Shown here piece after piece: positions 33,420 through 45,727 of a DNA stretch of 64,000 nucleotides (within the stretch, counting starts at the first letter, position 1; the number at the start of each line of letters is the position of its first letter). This DNA comes from Quercus robur. Its lineage: Eukaryota > Streptophyta > Magnoliopsida > Fagales > Fagaceae. The stretch lies in assembly GCF_932294415.1 (NCBI RefSeq), contig NC_065538.1:10670330-10734329 (forward strand). The letters are read 5' to 3'. The notes beneath the pieces are model-generated. The model saw only the letters and a list, made by a program, of their open reading frames with translations, searched no databases and was not told where the DNA came from. The position numbers were made by a program, and so were the translations under genes.

Positions 33420-34640
33420 CTAATCTAATTGATTTGTTCTAATTTTGAATTCATTTTAGTTTTTATTGTATTTTAGTATATTTCACTAAAAAAACTACAT
33501 TAAGAATTTGACAGCCGTGCCTGATCTCTCTTTCGACACTCACATTTGAACTGATCATTGTGGTAATTAGCTGATAATCAGAAAATTATGCAATGGCACA
33601 AGTTGAAACATTACCCATTAAACATTTGTCATTGCTCAGTCTATTATTATGAAACTTCAATTAATTGAAATGATAAATCTTAATGGAGGTTTAATCAAAG
33701 GGAAATTACGTGATGTCCTTTCAATTTCTTGCAGAAAATTTTTGTACACCGCAGCTTTTATCACCTACCCGGCATAAGACCGTACCATAACATTAGATTC
33801 ATACTTACCCTGTTTCGCCAATTTATGAGTTGGAATATGACCTATGAGTAAGGAAATTTATGTTCATCGTACCATTCTGTTTCTGTCACGAGAGACAGCA
33901 TATCCTTTCATATTTTTGTGTGCTTTATAACATTGGAACGTGTATGTAAGGGAACTCATAAGCGCAACCTTGCTATATCTTACATGGTGGTGTGAGTAAA
34001 ATCAAATTAGTTGAGTACTTGTAAGTTCGCAGTCAATGCTATCCTTTTTAAAACAAAGAGCAATATCTATTCAGTAGGACTAGGTTTTAGACTTTAGTCA
34101 CTAAAAATCATCTAAATACAGCTATTTAAATGGCTATCATTTAAAAAAAATAAAAATAAAATAAAAAAACCTATTTAAATAGCTAAATCCAAAGAAAAAA
34201 AAAAAAAAAGAGCAATGGTTAGTTCAATATTAGCTAGGCTTCATCATTTGTGGTCTATATCATTTTGAGGGTCCAGCCATGCTGCCTGCGAGACTAAAAT
34301 TGGGGTGTTCTTTACCTCCACTTAATTCCATGTTTAAAATGATTCTCCCAAAAAAAAAAAAAATTTCATGTCTAAAACATATAAGTAAAATCTAATTAGT
34401 TGAACCGGTAAAATCTTTAATAGTTAAATAAAATATCTAAGATTCAATTCCTACTTACACTAAAAACAATCATATATATAAATAAGCTAGTTATTATGAG
34501 ATTAGAAGATGAGGACTGCACCCAACACAAATCAAATAGAAAGTTGAACTTGAAACTAATGTGGTCATTTTGAAAATTAAATAATATATATTCTTTTCAT
34601 AAAGACAAAGAAAAAAAAATTAATAAATGACCTAAGTGCA
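33420..34640. other. Spacer with a plus-strand SINE scrap
   Basis: At 34385-34470 the plus strand reads CTAATTAGTTGAACCGGTAA, AATCTTTAATAG and AGATTCAATTCCTAC, a family 1 SINE head in the opposite orientation to the other copies. The rest shows no gene. Confidence 0.45.
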
Positions 34641-37060
34641 TTAATTTAGAAAAAAAATTAAAAAAATTTTTTTTTACAATTTTTTATAGTTCTTATGAAA
34701 ATTGTATCAAAACTTTTTCAAAATGAACCATCAACAAATAATTTAAAGACACCTATTAACAAGTTAATTATTCATTGTCATACATAAATGCACAAATTAG
34801 TTGTGATTGAATGTGTCACTCTTTGAATATATGTATACAGTTCGAATTTATGTATACAGTTAGACTTTATTTTTAGAAAATAAAGCAATACATGCATTTT
34901 AACCACAGCCTAGCACATTGGTTAACAAAATCCAAAATTAAAATACCACCGTACAAATAAAAAAGTCAATAATACCTTACGGTTAGGGTAACAAAAAGTG
35001 GTTCTTACTCAAATAATAAGGTAATAATTGCTAGGAAGCTATTCTACCACATTCTTTAATATTCTAGTTTGGTAGGGGCAACTACCCCCTCAAATGTTAA
35101 ATGCAAAACATATTTACTTCACCCTTATTAGGTTGATCAAATCCAGGTTCTTTTTATCTACTTAACGTTATATTTTAATATAATTAAACAACTTCTCTCT
35201 ATTTTTTTTTTTTTTTTTTTTTTTTTTATGGAAACACTTTCTCTTTCTTTTTTCTTTTTTTTTTTGAGAAGAAACACACTTTCTCATTTAATTCGCTCAA
35301 CAAATCACCAATGAATACTCCATTCGTACCATTCAAATTTTTAAGGGAACGTACTGTTCATATTTAATTTACCGAGTACAAAATTCAGACTCAATTTTTT
35401 AGGAAAACTGTAAAATCATTGTCGTTCTGTTATTATGGCCCAGTTGTCCAACTCCAACTCATAGAATTGAAGAGAATGGGCCACTGATCTGAACAAAACA
35501 ACTGGTGCTCAGTGCAGTGAACTCATATGCTGTTTGTTTTGTTTTTATTTTTTATTTTAAAGTTTATTCAGTTTATTTTTATGTATAATTTTACATAAAA
35601 ATTTACAAATCTATTTTTATCTAAATTATATATTTTTTATTTTAACAATTCTCTTCAATTTTTTTACCATTTTAAAGTAAAATTACATACAACTATTACA
35701 ACCTACATTTGCAGTGTGGAGCTAGCTAGAGATGGTAACACCTCCTTTATGCCAACCATATTGACAAATTGTTCTGATATTTCATGGATGAACATAGATA
35801 TTCAGGCCTTTATAATTTCCTCATCATCATCTATCCATATTTCAGGGATTGCAGAAGATAACTATTTCTCTTATGGCCAGTGCCTAAACTCTCAAAGCCA
35901 AACTTGAGTTAATCTTGGATGGAAGTGAAACACTGCACTGGAATATATCATTAATAACTCTATTCTGGACCCACAGTTTTTCTCCCAAAGGCCCAGGTCC
36001 TAACCCAAAAGGATAAATTATTTTTTAAGTTGATAATTTTTATAAGAAAGTCAATAGTTGGTTATTTCATTTAAACAGAGTCACAATCTAATTAGAAATG
36101 AACTAGACTCTAAGCACATGTGTTGTACGTGCTTAGAGGATCTTCTATTTTTCTGAGTAAAGATCTCTTGGTTTTTTCCTTTTTTTTTCTTTTCTTAAAT
36201 TGGAGGTATTTTACTTTTATTCGGATGAAAAAAAAAATAAAAAAATGATAAATTTTAGGGAGGAAATAAAAATATGTACGTGAAGGAAAAAAAAAATCCT
36301 AAATTTTAGGAATTTTATTTTTGAATTTAAAATAAAATTTGTTATTTCAAATTTATAACCCTACTTCTAACAGAAGTTACCTTTCATTAATAAGGGTATT
36401 TTTGAATCACATAAAACTCCAGTTCAAAGAGATGAATCATCTTATACATAGTATAGATTATATATATATATATATATATATATATAACAATTATTTAAAC
36501 AATTTTGAATATTCAGTGGACTCCTAAATAATTTGAAAATTATTGTAATTTTACAATAAATTTTTTTATTTTTTCAATTTTCTGGCAAAACATTAAGAGG
36601 TAATAAGCTACTAATAACTATAGAAATAGGATAGGTGTGGAAGTATTTGCAAAAAATAAAAAAATAAAAAAAATAAAAAAAAGTTTAAAAAAAAAAAGAT
36701 TTTGAGTAAAATTGAAATTTTTTTATTTATGTTGGGTCTGTTTGAACATAAAAATAAAAAAACTCCAAAGAAAATACTTTAACTGTAAAATATTTTAAAG
36801 CACAATATTTTCTTTCTAATGTTTGATTTTATCCATACATGACTGAAAATATTTTCCTTTATTTGGTATAGTGGGATTGAAGAGCATGCACGAAGTTGGA
36901 GTTGAATCTACAATGGATGAATGCGTTGGACTTGGAGTAGGTTATCCTTGATATGAATGGTGGTTGGAAGTTTTTTTCAAAGATACATTTTACATTGAAA
37001 TAAATAGAGAATTAATTTCATGTTTAATCAAACAAATAAAAGAGTTAAAATGAGATTAGA
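34640..37060. repeat. Duplicated block, copy 1
   Basis: Near-collinear with 42760-45580. Shared landmarks include CAAAACTTTTTCAAAATG, TTCTACCACATTCTTTAATA, GGTGCTCAGTGCAGTGAACT, GGTAACACCTCCTTTATGCC and a terminal ATTTCATGTTTAATCAAACA. Compared with copy 2 it lacks about 640 bases after AACCCAAAAGGATAAA (about 36017) and has about 400 extra AT-rich bases (about 36065-36480). The small open frame 35716-35907 is broken in copy 2, so it is probably not a gene. Confidence 0.8.
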
Positions 37061-38017
37061 ATATGAAAAGTGCACAAAATTTCTGATGGACACTTGAATA
37101 TATAAGATGTCAACTTTGAAAGTTCTTCTTTCATGGTTTTTCCTCTCTTTCTCAAATTGAAAAACCGATACTCAAAAAGGATAAAAAAAAATAATAATAA
37201 TTTAATTAATTAATATTCAAGAAAACTAACCCAAGAAGAATAGTTAGTTTTCTTAATTATATAATGAGAAACCATTACATATTTTAGAATGTATGGTTTA
37301 AAAAAAGTGTAAGCTTCTACACTTCAAGATTCTCACCAAAAAAAAAAGCTTCTACCCAAAAAAGTTTTCTTTATTGTCTCTTTGTTCCATTTGCTCAATG
37401 TTTGCCTTCTTTTTATGGTCAGCCACAACTCTACAAAAGAAAGTATTCAACAAATATATATATATATGGATTAAGGAGATAGTTTACATACAATCTCGAA
37501 TATAAATAAAATTTATAGGATTAAGTGGGTGAGAATTTACTAGGAATTTGAAAGTGAAAAAAGAAACTACAATTTTTATTTTTCAATAGAAAAAAGTGCA
37601 ACTCTGAGTGAGAGAGGCAAAGAAAAAGAATAAAACTAATTGCAATTCTATAATTGGGTGAAAAAAAAAGTAGTCGCTGACCAGTAAATTTTAGGAAAAA
37701 TAAAATGTAAAGAAGCAACTGGAGATCATCAAATAAACCGGACAGTTAGGTTGTATTAATGCAAACATGCTGCATTATTTGATAAAACTCAGCATCTGCA
37801 GACGCAAAAATGGAATCAAACCAACAACAGGAATAAAAGGCTAGAAGCTACTCTATCATGAACCACGTTAGAGTTTACAATGATTTGGTTAGCCATCAAA
37901 GAATCTCCAATGGTAAAAAATTAGCAATTTAGCATGGACATGTGAGGCCAAAAAATTAGTAAGTAAATAAAATTTGAAGCAAGTAATCATAGAGACTCAA
38001 ACACTGGCTATATAAAA
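37061..38017. other. AT-rich spacer
   Basis: No gene, RNA or repeat boundary was recognised. A short (TA)n tract is near 37456-37467. Confidence 0.5.
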
Positions 38018-38026
38018 ACAAATTTG

Positions 38027-38495
38027 GGAAAAAATTAGCCTTTGCCCTTTTTAAAAAAAATCCAGTATTTTGCCCAATTTTCCAAACTAATTAGGAAAAT
38101 GCCCCTCTTTTGAAATTTGACTTACTCAAAATCGAATTAAACCCTATAGTTGTGTTTTAAGGAGCTAATAATGACGTTTTAATGAGTCTATAGTAGCGTT
38201 TTGTAACTCGAGCTTCATGAAATCAAGTTATAGGTAAAAAAAAAAAAAGGAAAAACTTGCATTGAACTGGAGTTCATGAAGATCGAGTTACAAAACGCCA
38301 CTATAGGTCCTTAAAACGTTACTATAGGCTCCTTAAAACGCCACTATAGGCCTCTAGAATTTTTTTTTTTTTTTTTTTTTAAACTCGATTTTGAGAAAGT
38401 TAAGTTTCAAAAGAGGGACATTTTCCTAATTAGTTTGGAAAATGAGACAAAATGCTGGATTGTTTTTTTAAAAAGGGTAAAGGCCAATTTTGTCC
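38027..38495. mobile_element. Mutator-type MITE with long inverted arms and 9-bp target duplication
   Basis: The arms GGAAAAAATTAGCCTTTGCC... and ...GGTAAAGGCCAATTTTGTCC are inverted repeats of roughly 110 bases (including TTTTCC.AAACTAATTAGGAA and CTCTTTTGAAA). The exact 9-bp duplication ACAAATTTG lies at 38018-38026 and 38496-38504, as expected for Mutator-like transposition. The centre has three copies of AAAACG.(C/T)ACTATAGG text. Non-coding. Confidence 0.88.
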
Positions 38496-38504
38496 ACAAA
38501 TTTG

Positions 38505-39260
38505 TTTGTGTTTGGTTAGCTAGAAAATTTAAGTAATAAAAAAGGTCTTTTGTTGCTTTTCTCTTTCTTTGTCAATTTCTTGGAATGGATATTTTGTAGA
38601 AGAGTTTAGTTTTTTTTTAAGAGTCTATTAGAATGTTGTGGTGAAGGTTGTGTTAGTCATTTGAACGTGATTTATTGAGAGTCATGCATGGAGGAAACTG
38701 TTTGAAACTTTTTGGTTTGAATTTGAATTCGTATAGTAGGAGCTAGAAAAGTTTATCTATAACCAAGGATTTTGAATTTTACCATTTTTTTTAATTTAAT
38801 TACTTTTATTTGAGATTTAAAAAATAAAAACAAAACAAAACTTATAACCAAGAATTTTGAAGTTTAGCACTTTTTTTAATTTTTTTTTTTTGGAGATTAA
38901 AAAAAAAAAGTGCTTCATGTTGATAGAATAGTTTTTTTCCCATTTTTTTAAAAGGATTTTGAAGTTTATAACCTTGTTTTAAATTCAATTCTTTTTTTTT
39001 TTTTAGATTTGAAAAGAATTAAAAAAACGGTGCTCGATGTTGAATTGTTGATGGAATAGTTTTTCTTCTTTTTTTCCCGGTTTTTTTTTCTTTTCTTTTC
39101 TTTAAAGAAACCAAACAAAATTGAGATTATTTTAATAAGTAACTGAGAGTATTTGAAATTAAATAGAATACAAATAACTTTTCAATATAAAACAAATTGT
39201 TATTTTAGAATTTGCGTAAAAATACTTGAAAATACAATATTATTAGCTTTTTTTTTTTTT
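38505..39260. other. Spacer with T-rich repeats
   Basis: Repeated phrases of the type TATAACCAAG(G/A)ATTTTGAA.TTTA (38757, 38840, 38965) alternate with T runs, suggesting local duplication of a short unit. No gene was seen. Confidence 0.4.
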
Positions 39261-39593
39261 GAGAAACAAGTTAACAAACACACACACACCGGGGAATGGG
39301 GATGAACCTTTAATATCACACAACTCACAATACTCAAAAGCCGGTAACTCTTGAGTACTGTGTGAAGGCTTTAAAGGGGAACTCAAACTCACTCTTACTC
39401 GATGTGGGATTTACCCACGTTATTTTTCTTTTGAGAAACAAGTTAACAAACACACACACACCGGGGAATGGGGATGAACCTTTAATATCACACAACTCAC
39501 AATACTCAAAAGCCGGTAACTCTTGAGTACTGTGTGAAGGCTTTAAAGAGGAACTCAAACTCGATGTGGGATTTACCCACGTTATTTTTCTTT
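39261..39593. repeat. Tandem duplication, 172-bp unit, two copies
   Basis: GAGAAACAAGTTAACAAACA starts at 39261 and again at 39433. The copies agree almost completely, including CCGGGGAATGGGGATGAACC and CGATGTGGGATTTACCCACG. Copy 2 lacks about 12 bases (ACTCACTCTTACT region). Low divergence implies a recent event. Confidence 0.88.
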
Positions 39594-39762
39594 TAATAAC
39601 TCTAGAACAAAATAAATGACAGAAACGTTTTTATTTATTTATTGCAATGTAGAAACCCCCCATCAAACTTTGGACAAGTTAAATGCAAGAATCTCATCCA
39701 AAATTAAAGTTTAAAAACCGCTTTTTTAAATACAAGATCATCTCACCACCTCTCCTCACCCA

Positions 39763-39770
39763 TATAAAAA
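39763..39770 (+). promoter_or_regulatory. TATA box of the prolamin-like gene
   Basis: TATAAAAA, in the context CACCCATATAAAAATACCCC, lies about 95 bases before the start codon at 39863. Confidence 0.7.
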
Positions 39771-39862
39771 TACCCCTCACTCACTCTTGAAAACCATCTC
39801 AAAAACCTCAATCTAATCAGGAAAATAAGGAACCTCTAGCTAGTTGGTACTAGTTTTGCACC

Positions 39863-40228
39863 ATGGCAAAGTTCAACAACATCTTCATTATGGTAGCTTT
39901 GATCTTAGCAAGTGGAGTCATGGCCTCACCTGCTCAAAAAAAGATAAGCCCACCAAAGCATGTACCAGGGTACCCCTTGCACTTGTTGCATTGCGCTAGG
40001 AGAGTAGAAGATGAGTGTGGGAAAGAAATATTCCTTGGAATGTTTGAGAAATTACCTGTATCTAGGAAATGTTGCCTACAGCTTATTAAGAAAATGGGAA
40101 AAACTTGTCACGATGATTTGGATAAGGCAATTGTTCACTTACCAGATTACTCATCAAGGGCATCCAAGGCAATTCCCAAGGGTAATCGAATATGGCATAA
40201 GTGTGCTTTGGTTGCTCGGCATATTTGA
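39863..40228 (+). CDS. Small secreted prolamin-like (ECA1/DD11-type) protein, 121 aa
   Basis: Single-exon gene. Residues 1 to about 21 (MAKFNNIFIMVALILASGVM) are a signal peptide, so the product is probably secreted. The mature part has six cysteines at 44, 52, 70, 71, 82 and 114, in the C-x7-C-x17-CC-x10-C-x31-C pattern of the plant prolamin-like domain (ECA1 gametogenesis-related / DOWN-REGULATED IN DIF1 family). Known members are expressed mainly in the egg cell, synergids or embryo sac, and some act in gamete interaction; a reproductive role here is inference. A TATA box is at 39763 and an AATAAA at 40303, so the gene looks functional. The start codon sits in ACCATGG, a good context. It lies between two copies of a duplicated block. 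Confidence 0.8.
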   Translation: MAKFNNIFIMVALILASGVMASPAQKKISPPKHVPGYPLHLLHCARRVEDECGKEIFLGMFEKLPVSRKCCLQLIKKMGKTCHDDLDKAIVHLPDYSSRASKAIPKGNRIWHKCALVARHI

Positions 40229-40302
40229 CATGCTCTTTCTCCATCTAGTTAAATAGTAAATTTTCTATTTAGCAATTTTGTACCACATGAATGTTAACAT
40301 TG

Positions 40303-40308
40303 AATAAA
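40303..40308 (+). terminator. Polyadenylation signal of the prolamin-like gene
   Basis: AATAAA lies 75 bases after the stop codon of the prolamin-like gene, a plausible near-upstream element for 3' end formation. Confidence 0.6.
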
Positions 40309-40477
40309 TCTTCATCTTTTATCTTTGGAAAGTACTTAATTTTGCACCAATGATCTATAACCTCTATGTTGCTATTGAATTAAGTAAGTATACTCAATTA
40401 TATATAGAAATAATTTGTCTCACAAATCTAAAATTGTGTTTCTTATTCAGTGGGATGAGGTTTCCATACGTACAATA

Positions 40478-40563
40478 TTCTTGTGTATTGGATAGGGTAT
40501 AAGGTCGACACATGACTATTTTTGAACACATGTAGTGCACGTGTCAATTCCAATACACAAGAA
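40478..40563. repeat. Short inverted repeat (15-bp perfect stem)
   Basis: TTCTTGTGTATTGGA (40478-40492) pairs with TCCAATACACAAGAA (40549-40563). The loop contains GTCGACACATG and CACGTGTC, which can pair in part. It may be a small MITE 170 bases after the prolamin-like poly(A) signal. Confidence 0.65.
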
Positions 40564-40989
40564 CATTGGAGGTAAGGCAAATCTCTTTTCTTTTTACTTT
40601 TTTTTTTAAATTCTGAAGAACAATATAACACACAATAGGATTCAAGTCATTTCTTGTTTCCTGTTCACCTTTTCCCTCTAGTATCCACATTGCATCTCCT
40701 CTAATAGTAAATTGTTGGGAACTAACTCTTTGCTGGACTGACTGGTACTTAGTGATCTTCAAAGGAAACAAAATTTACATAAAATTGTATTGTCATTTAT
40801 TCACCCTTGATTTTTTGCAGTTGATAATGGATAGCATTACATGTTTGAAAGGATTGGATATATATATATATATATATATATTATTATTATTATTAATAAG
40901 AGGATTTCTCTGTTTCATCTTCAATTTTGTCATACCAAAATATCCTCATAAAAATTCTAAAATAACATACCCTTTAGTTTAATTTTTTT

Positions 40990-41340
40990 TACTACAAAAA
41001 AGTTGAAGTAATATTATCTCACGTACAAAAGAAAAAAACTCGTTATTCTCACCACCAATTTGTATTCAAATGTCTTAATCATATCTATATTTGTTATCTA
41101 TTTGAATTCAAATACTTCAATTATTTTTGTCAAAAAAACAAAAACAAAATTACTTCTTCCAAAAAAAATGTTAAAAGAGTAATACTATCTTTTAAAAAAA
41201 AAAAAAAAAAAACCGTTTTTCTCAATACCCATTTGTATTCAAATGTCTGATTCCTATCTATATTTGTTATCTATTTGTATTCAAATATTTTAATTATCTT
41301 TATACAAAATTACTTCAAAAAAAAAAAAAAACTCATTACT
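40990..41340. repeat. Imperfect direct repeat, about 174-bp period
   Basis: CCAATTTGTATTCAAATGTC...TATCTATATTTGTTATCTAT near 41055 recurs near 41229 with small changes. Each copy is bounded by A-rich tracts. A weaker relative of the flanking CATACCAAAATA.CCT text occurs near 40930 and 41582. Non-coding. Confidence 0.7.
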
Positions 41341-41936
41341 TCACGTAAAAACTACTCATTCTTATACCGAAATTTCTATGGTTTTTTTTTTTTAATTCTT
41401 TAAAATATTCCAAAATTTTTGTTATCCAAATTCTATAAAATTATCACAAATCTTCATCCATCCACATGAACGTATATCATCTTTATTTTTGTTTAAATCT
41501 CAATTTTTTTTTTTTACTTGTATGTATATATATACACACACTATTAATAACATGATTTTCTGTTTGAATTTCAACATTTTGCGTACCAAAATACCCTTAC
41601 ACAAATTCTTAAACTCTCTAAAATACACCTATCTTTTATTTAAATAATTTTAAAATTAAAAAACACAAACTGGTTAAAAGAATAATTTATTGTTCCTAAA
41701 TTTTAAACTTTTTTCTTTATCTTCTCCATTCAGCTTAAAACTTAGCACACTATTTTTATTTCATTTATAAACATTATTTCACGTTATCTTACCACTTTCT
41801 TTTAAAAAAAAAAAAGAAAAAAAAAAAAGAAAGGTTATTTATATATCACTTTTAAACTTTATTACACTAAACCAAAAAAACAAATAAATAAGAAAAAGCA
41901 TTTTTGCATGGCAAAGCGCATGTAATGAGTTTAGTG

Positions 41937-41940
<4 letters not shown>
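41341..41940. other. AT-rich spacer
   Basis: No gene was recognised. Contains A runs near 41804-41830. Confidence 0.4.
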
Positions 41941-41942
<2 letters not shown>

Positions 41943-42003
<61 letters not shown>

Positions 42004-42060
42004 GTTTGAGTTACACCTGATGTAACTTGACAAGAGTTACATATTTTTTAGACGGGTGAG
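41943..42060. repeat. (TA)n(GA)n microsatellite joined to a transposon-terminus sequence
   Basis: A TA tract (about 41945-41971) and a GA tract (about 41972-42000) are followed by TGAGTTTGAGTTACACCTGA and TGTAACTTG. The same order, (TA)n(GA)n then GGGTTCAAGTTATACCTAGT, is seen in reverse at 51570-51660, and (TA)n GGTTTAAGTTACAC at 47600-47650. The microsatellite therefore seems to be part of a repeat-family end. Confidence 0.6.
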
Positions 42061-42079
42061 GCTTAGATCCAGTGCATGT

Positions 42080-42370
42080 AGTGCAATGGACCCATTAAAA
42101 TGATAATATGTGTTTAAAAGTGGGCACATATTATAATCTCAACAAGCCCAATGCAACTGGATATTGAACCCAAATCTCACCCTTTTCAAACAATATATTT
42201 CTAATAAATCTAATGATTAAAAAATATATGCATTGGACTCGTTAAGATGATAATATGTGTTTAAAAGTAGACATGTTATAATCTCATCGAGCCCAATGCA
42301 ACTGGATATTGAACTCAAACCTCACCCTTTTCAAACAATAGATTTCTAATAAATCTAATGATTATAAAAA
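42080..42370. repeat. Imperfect direct repeat, about 146-bp period
   Basis: GATGATAATATGTGTTTAAA-type text followed by GCCCAATGCAACTGGATATT and CTAATAAATCTAATGATTA occurs at about 42100-42222 and again at about 42247-42366. Confidence 0.75.
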
Positions 42371-42407
42371 GGCATTAATTACTAATTGCTTTACCCCTCT
42401 TTCACCT

Positions 42408-42573
42408 TTTTTTTTTTTCTTGAGAGAGAGTTTTAACCTATGGCGTCCGCTCCTGATAATAGTTCTTTATTATCAGACCAAAACACCAATCAATTTTGGT
42501 GTAGGCGGGAATTGAACCCCAGATCTCTTATACAACCATCAGAGACTTTACCAGTTGAGCTGACTGGAACCCA
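42408..42573 (-). mobile_element. tRNA-derived SINE (family 1) with 13-bp target duplication
   Basis: On the minus strand GGGTTCCAGTCAGCTCAACT, then GGGGTTCAATTCCCGCC, then the family body and a GA-rich tail with poly(A). It is flanked by exact CCCTCTTTCACCT at 42395-42407 and 42574-42586. Close to the copy at 1261-1442, so the family was active fairly recently. Confidence 0.88.
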
Positions 42574-42759
42574 CCCTCTTTCACCTAATTAATAGCACTT
42601 TTATTTAACTCTCCTTTTATATATATATATATATATATAGAAGAATTATATATTAGTTATTTAAAACCTCATTAAAGTTAAACAGCACCTGCCATGTTTT
42701 CTTAAAGACGAAAGAATCTACAAAAAGAAGGGATAAATTAAAATTGTAAAAGCTAACGG

Positions 42760-45580
42760 ATGTCTTATGGGTATTAATTTAGAAAATACTCCTAAAGCAA
42801 TTGATTTTTTTTTTTTCAATTTTTTATATTTCTCATGGAAGCTATATCAAAACTTTTTCAAAATGGTCCATCAACAAATACACTATGGCCTCCTGTTAAC
42901 GAGTTAATTATTCATTGTCTTACCTGCATGCACAAATTCATTGCGGTTATGTGTGTGCCATTTTTTGGATTTAGGTATATAGTTTGACTTTATTTATAAA
43001 AAAATAAAGCAATAAGTGTATTTTAACCACAGCATTTTTTTTTTTTTTTTTTGGTAAACTTTTAACCACAGCATAGCACATTGGTTAACAAAATTCAAAA
43101 TTAAAAAACCACCGTACAAAAAAGTCAATAACACCTTACGGTTGGGGTTACAGTAAGTGCTTCTTACTCAAATATTAAAGAAAGAGTAATTGCTAGGAAG
43201 CTATTCTACCACATTCTTTAATATTCTAGTTTGGTAGGGGCAACTACCCCCCTCAAATGTTAAATGCAAAAACATATTTACTTCACCCTTACTAGGTTTA
43301 TCAAATCCAGGTTCTTTTAACGTTATTTTTTATTTAATTAAACACTTTCTCTCTCTCTCTCTCTTTTTTATGGAAAAACACTCTCTTTTTTCTTTTTCTT
43401 TTTTGGGTCTGGTTAATGTACATTGAGCTTTTTATTTTTGGAAATATTTTTTAGAGAATTGAAAAAGTTGTCATTATTTTTTCAATTCTCAAGAAAAATT
43501 TTTCCAAAAATGGAAATTACTGGGTACAAAATTCGGTCTCATTTTTTTAGGAAAACTGGAAAATCATTGTTGCCCTGTTATTTTGGTCAGAATGTAGAGG
43601 TGAGATGCTTGTGTGTTTGGACAATGTGAAATGACTAGAAACTAGGAATATATGGCCCAGTTTTCCAACTCCAACTCCAACTCATAGAATTGATGAGAAT
43701 GGGCCACTGATCTGAGCAAAACAACCGGTGCTCAGTGCAGTGAACTCATATGCTGTTTGTTTTGTTTTGTTTTGTATTTTTTTTAAGTTTATTCAGTTTA
43801 TTTTTATGTATAATTTTACATAAAAAATTACAAATCTATTTTTGTCTAAATTATATATTTTTTTATTTTAACAGTTCTCTTCATTCTTCTACCTTTTTAA
43901 AGTAAGATTACATACAACTATTACAACCTACATTTGCAGTGTGGGGCTAGCTAGAGATGGTAACACCTCCTTTATGCCAACCATATTGAAAAATTGTTCT
44001 GATATTCCATGGATGAACATAGATATTAAAGCCTTTATAATTTCCTCATCATCTAATTAACCATATTTCAGGTTCAGGGATTGAAGAAGATACCTATTTC
44101 TATTATGGCCAGTGCCTCAACTTTCAAAGCTAAACTTGAGTTAATCTTGGATGGATGTGAAACACTGCACTGGAATATATCACTGATAACTCTATTTTGG
44201 ACCCACAATTTTTTTCTCTCCAATCCCGTTCATGAATCTCAATGGCCCAAGTCCTAACCCAAAAGGATAAATGGACTGGGCCACACTCACCTAATCTAAC
44301 TGGCTAGTTCAGGGACCCAATAATTTGAATGGGATCACGAACATAATGAGGAACTTGCTTAGATAGGCCACATTCAATTTCTTTCACTTCATTTGAGATA
44401 ACTCCCTCTAATTGAAGGCCATAATAGTCTAATATTCTATGATGCTTTAACCTAGAACCTATTTGTTAATAGTTTGTAGCTCAATTGACACATGTTGGTA
44501 TTTTTAACGGAAATATCGAGATTTATAGTTTTCTAGGTCCACTCGGTTTCAATACCTGTTTGAGAGCAGGAGAATACAAATGTCCATCTGAGGCAAATGT
44601 CCAGCGGCCATGTATATGTCAACAATGACTTTGATGTGTCAACACAATAATCTAATTAATACTAATATAATAAATAGAAAATTAGAGGTGGGATGGGCTT
44701 ATTATAAATTCTTAGAATTTCTCTTTCAATAGGGTATAATCCAAATTGAAGTTAATTAAAATTTGACGCCTGGGTGTGTACGTTCTACTCTTAGTTAATT
44801 TAATTATACCACATTAGGACCGACCTCCCAAAAAAGATTAATAATTTTATGAAGGGTGAAAATAATTGGGCTCATGGCCCTTATATCCCTAATACAATTT
44901 ATACTAAAATTATTTTTTAAATTGATAATTTTTATAAGAAATTCAATTAGTAATGAATTATATATATGCTAATTATTTAAAAATTTTCGAAAATGCGGTG
45001 GACTCCTAAATAATTTGAAAATTATTGTATTTTTACAATTAATTTTTTTTATTTTTTCAGTTTTCTGGTAAAACATTAAGAGGTAATAAGCTACTTATAA
45101 CTATAGAAATAGGATTGTATTGGTGTGGAATTATTTGCAAAAAAACAGTTAAAAAAAATATTTTGAGTAAAATAGAAAATTGTAATTTTATTTATTTATT
45201 TATGTTGTGTCTGTTTTAATATAAAAATAAAAATTTCAGAAGAAAATACTTTTACTGTAAAATATTTTAAAGCACAATATTTTCTTTCTAAGTTTGGTTA
45301 CGTCCATAAAAATGAGTTTAAAAATATTTTCCTTCATTTGGTGTAGTAGGATTGAAGAGCTAGCATGCACGAAGTTGGAGTTGAATCTACAATGGATGAA
45401 TGTGTTGCAGTAGGTTATACTTGATAGTGATGCATGGAGGTTGGAAGTTTTTTTTTTTTCGATGAACATTTTACATTGAAATAAATAGAGAATTAATTTC
45501 ATGTTTAATCAAACAAATAAAAAAATTCCCATAAATAAAAACAAATAAAAAAATTAAAATGAGATTAGAACATGAAAAAG
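42760..45580. repeat. Duplicated block, copy 2
   Basis: Collinear partner of 34640-37060, about 8.1 kb away in the same orientation. It has about 640 bases (44266-44900) absent from copy 1 and lacks the (TA)n-containing stretch of copy 1. No conserved open frame is shared between the copies. The right end is about 375 bases before the F-box gene. Confidence 0.8.
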
Positions 45581-45684
45581 TCCTACTAGTCCTTGTTGGT
45601 TTACTTTGCCAACTTAAGAGTTAAGACTACTAGTCCTACTAGGACTCTCTAATATTCTCAAGGTACAAACCCAACCGACTTATG

Positions 45685-45727
<43 letters not shown>

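Noticed and set aside
35716..35907. 63-aa open frame in duplicated block copy 1
   Set aside because: The equivalent frame is broken in copy 2 and there is no recognisable family.
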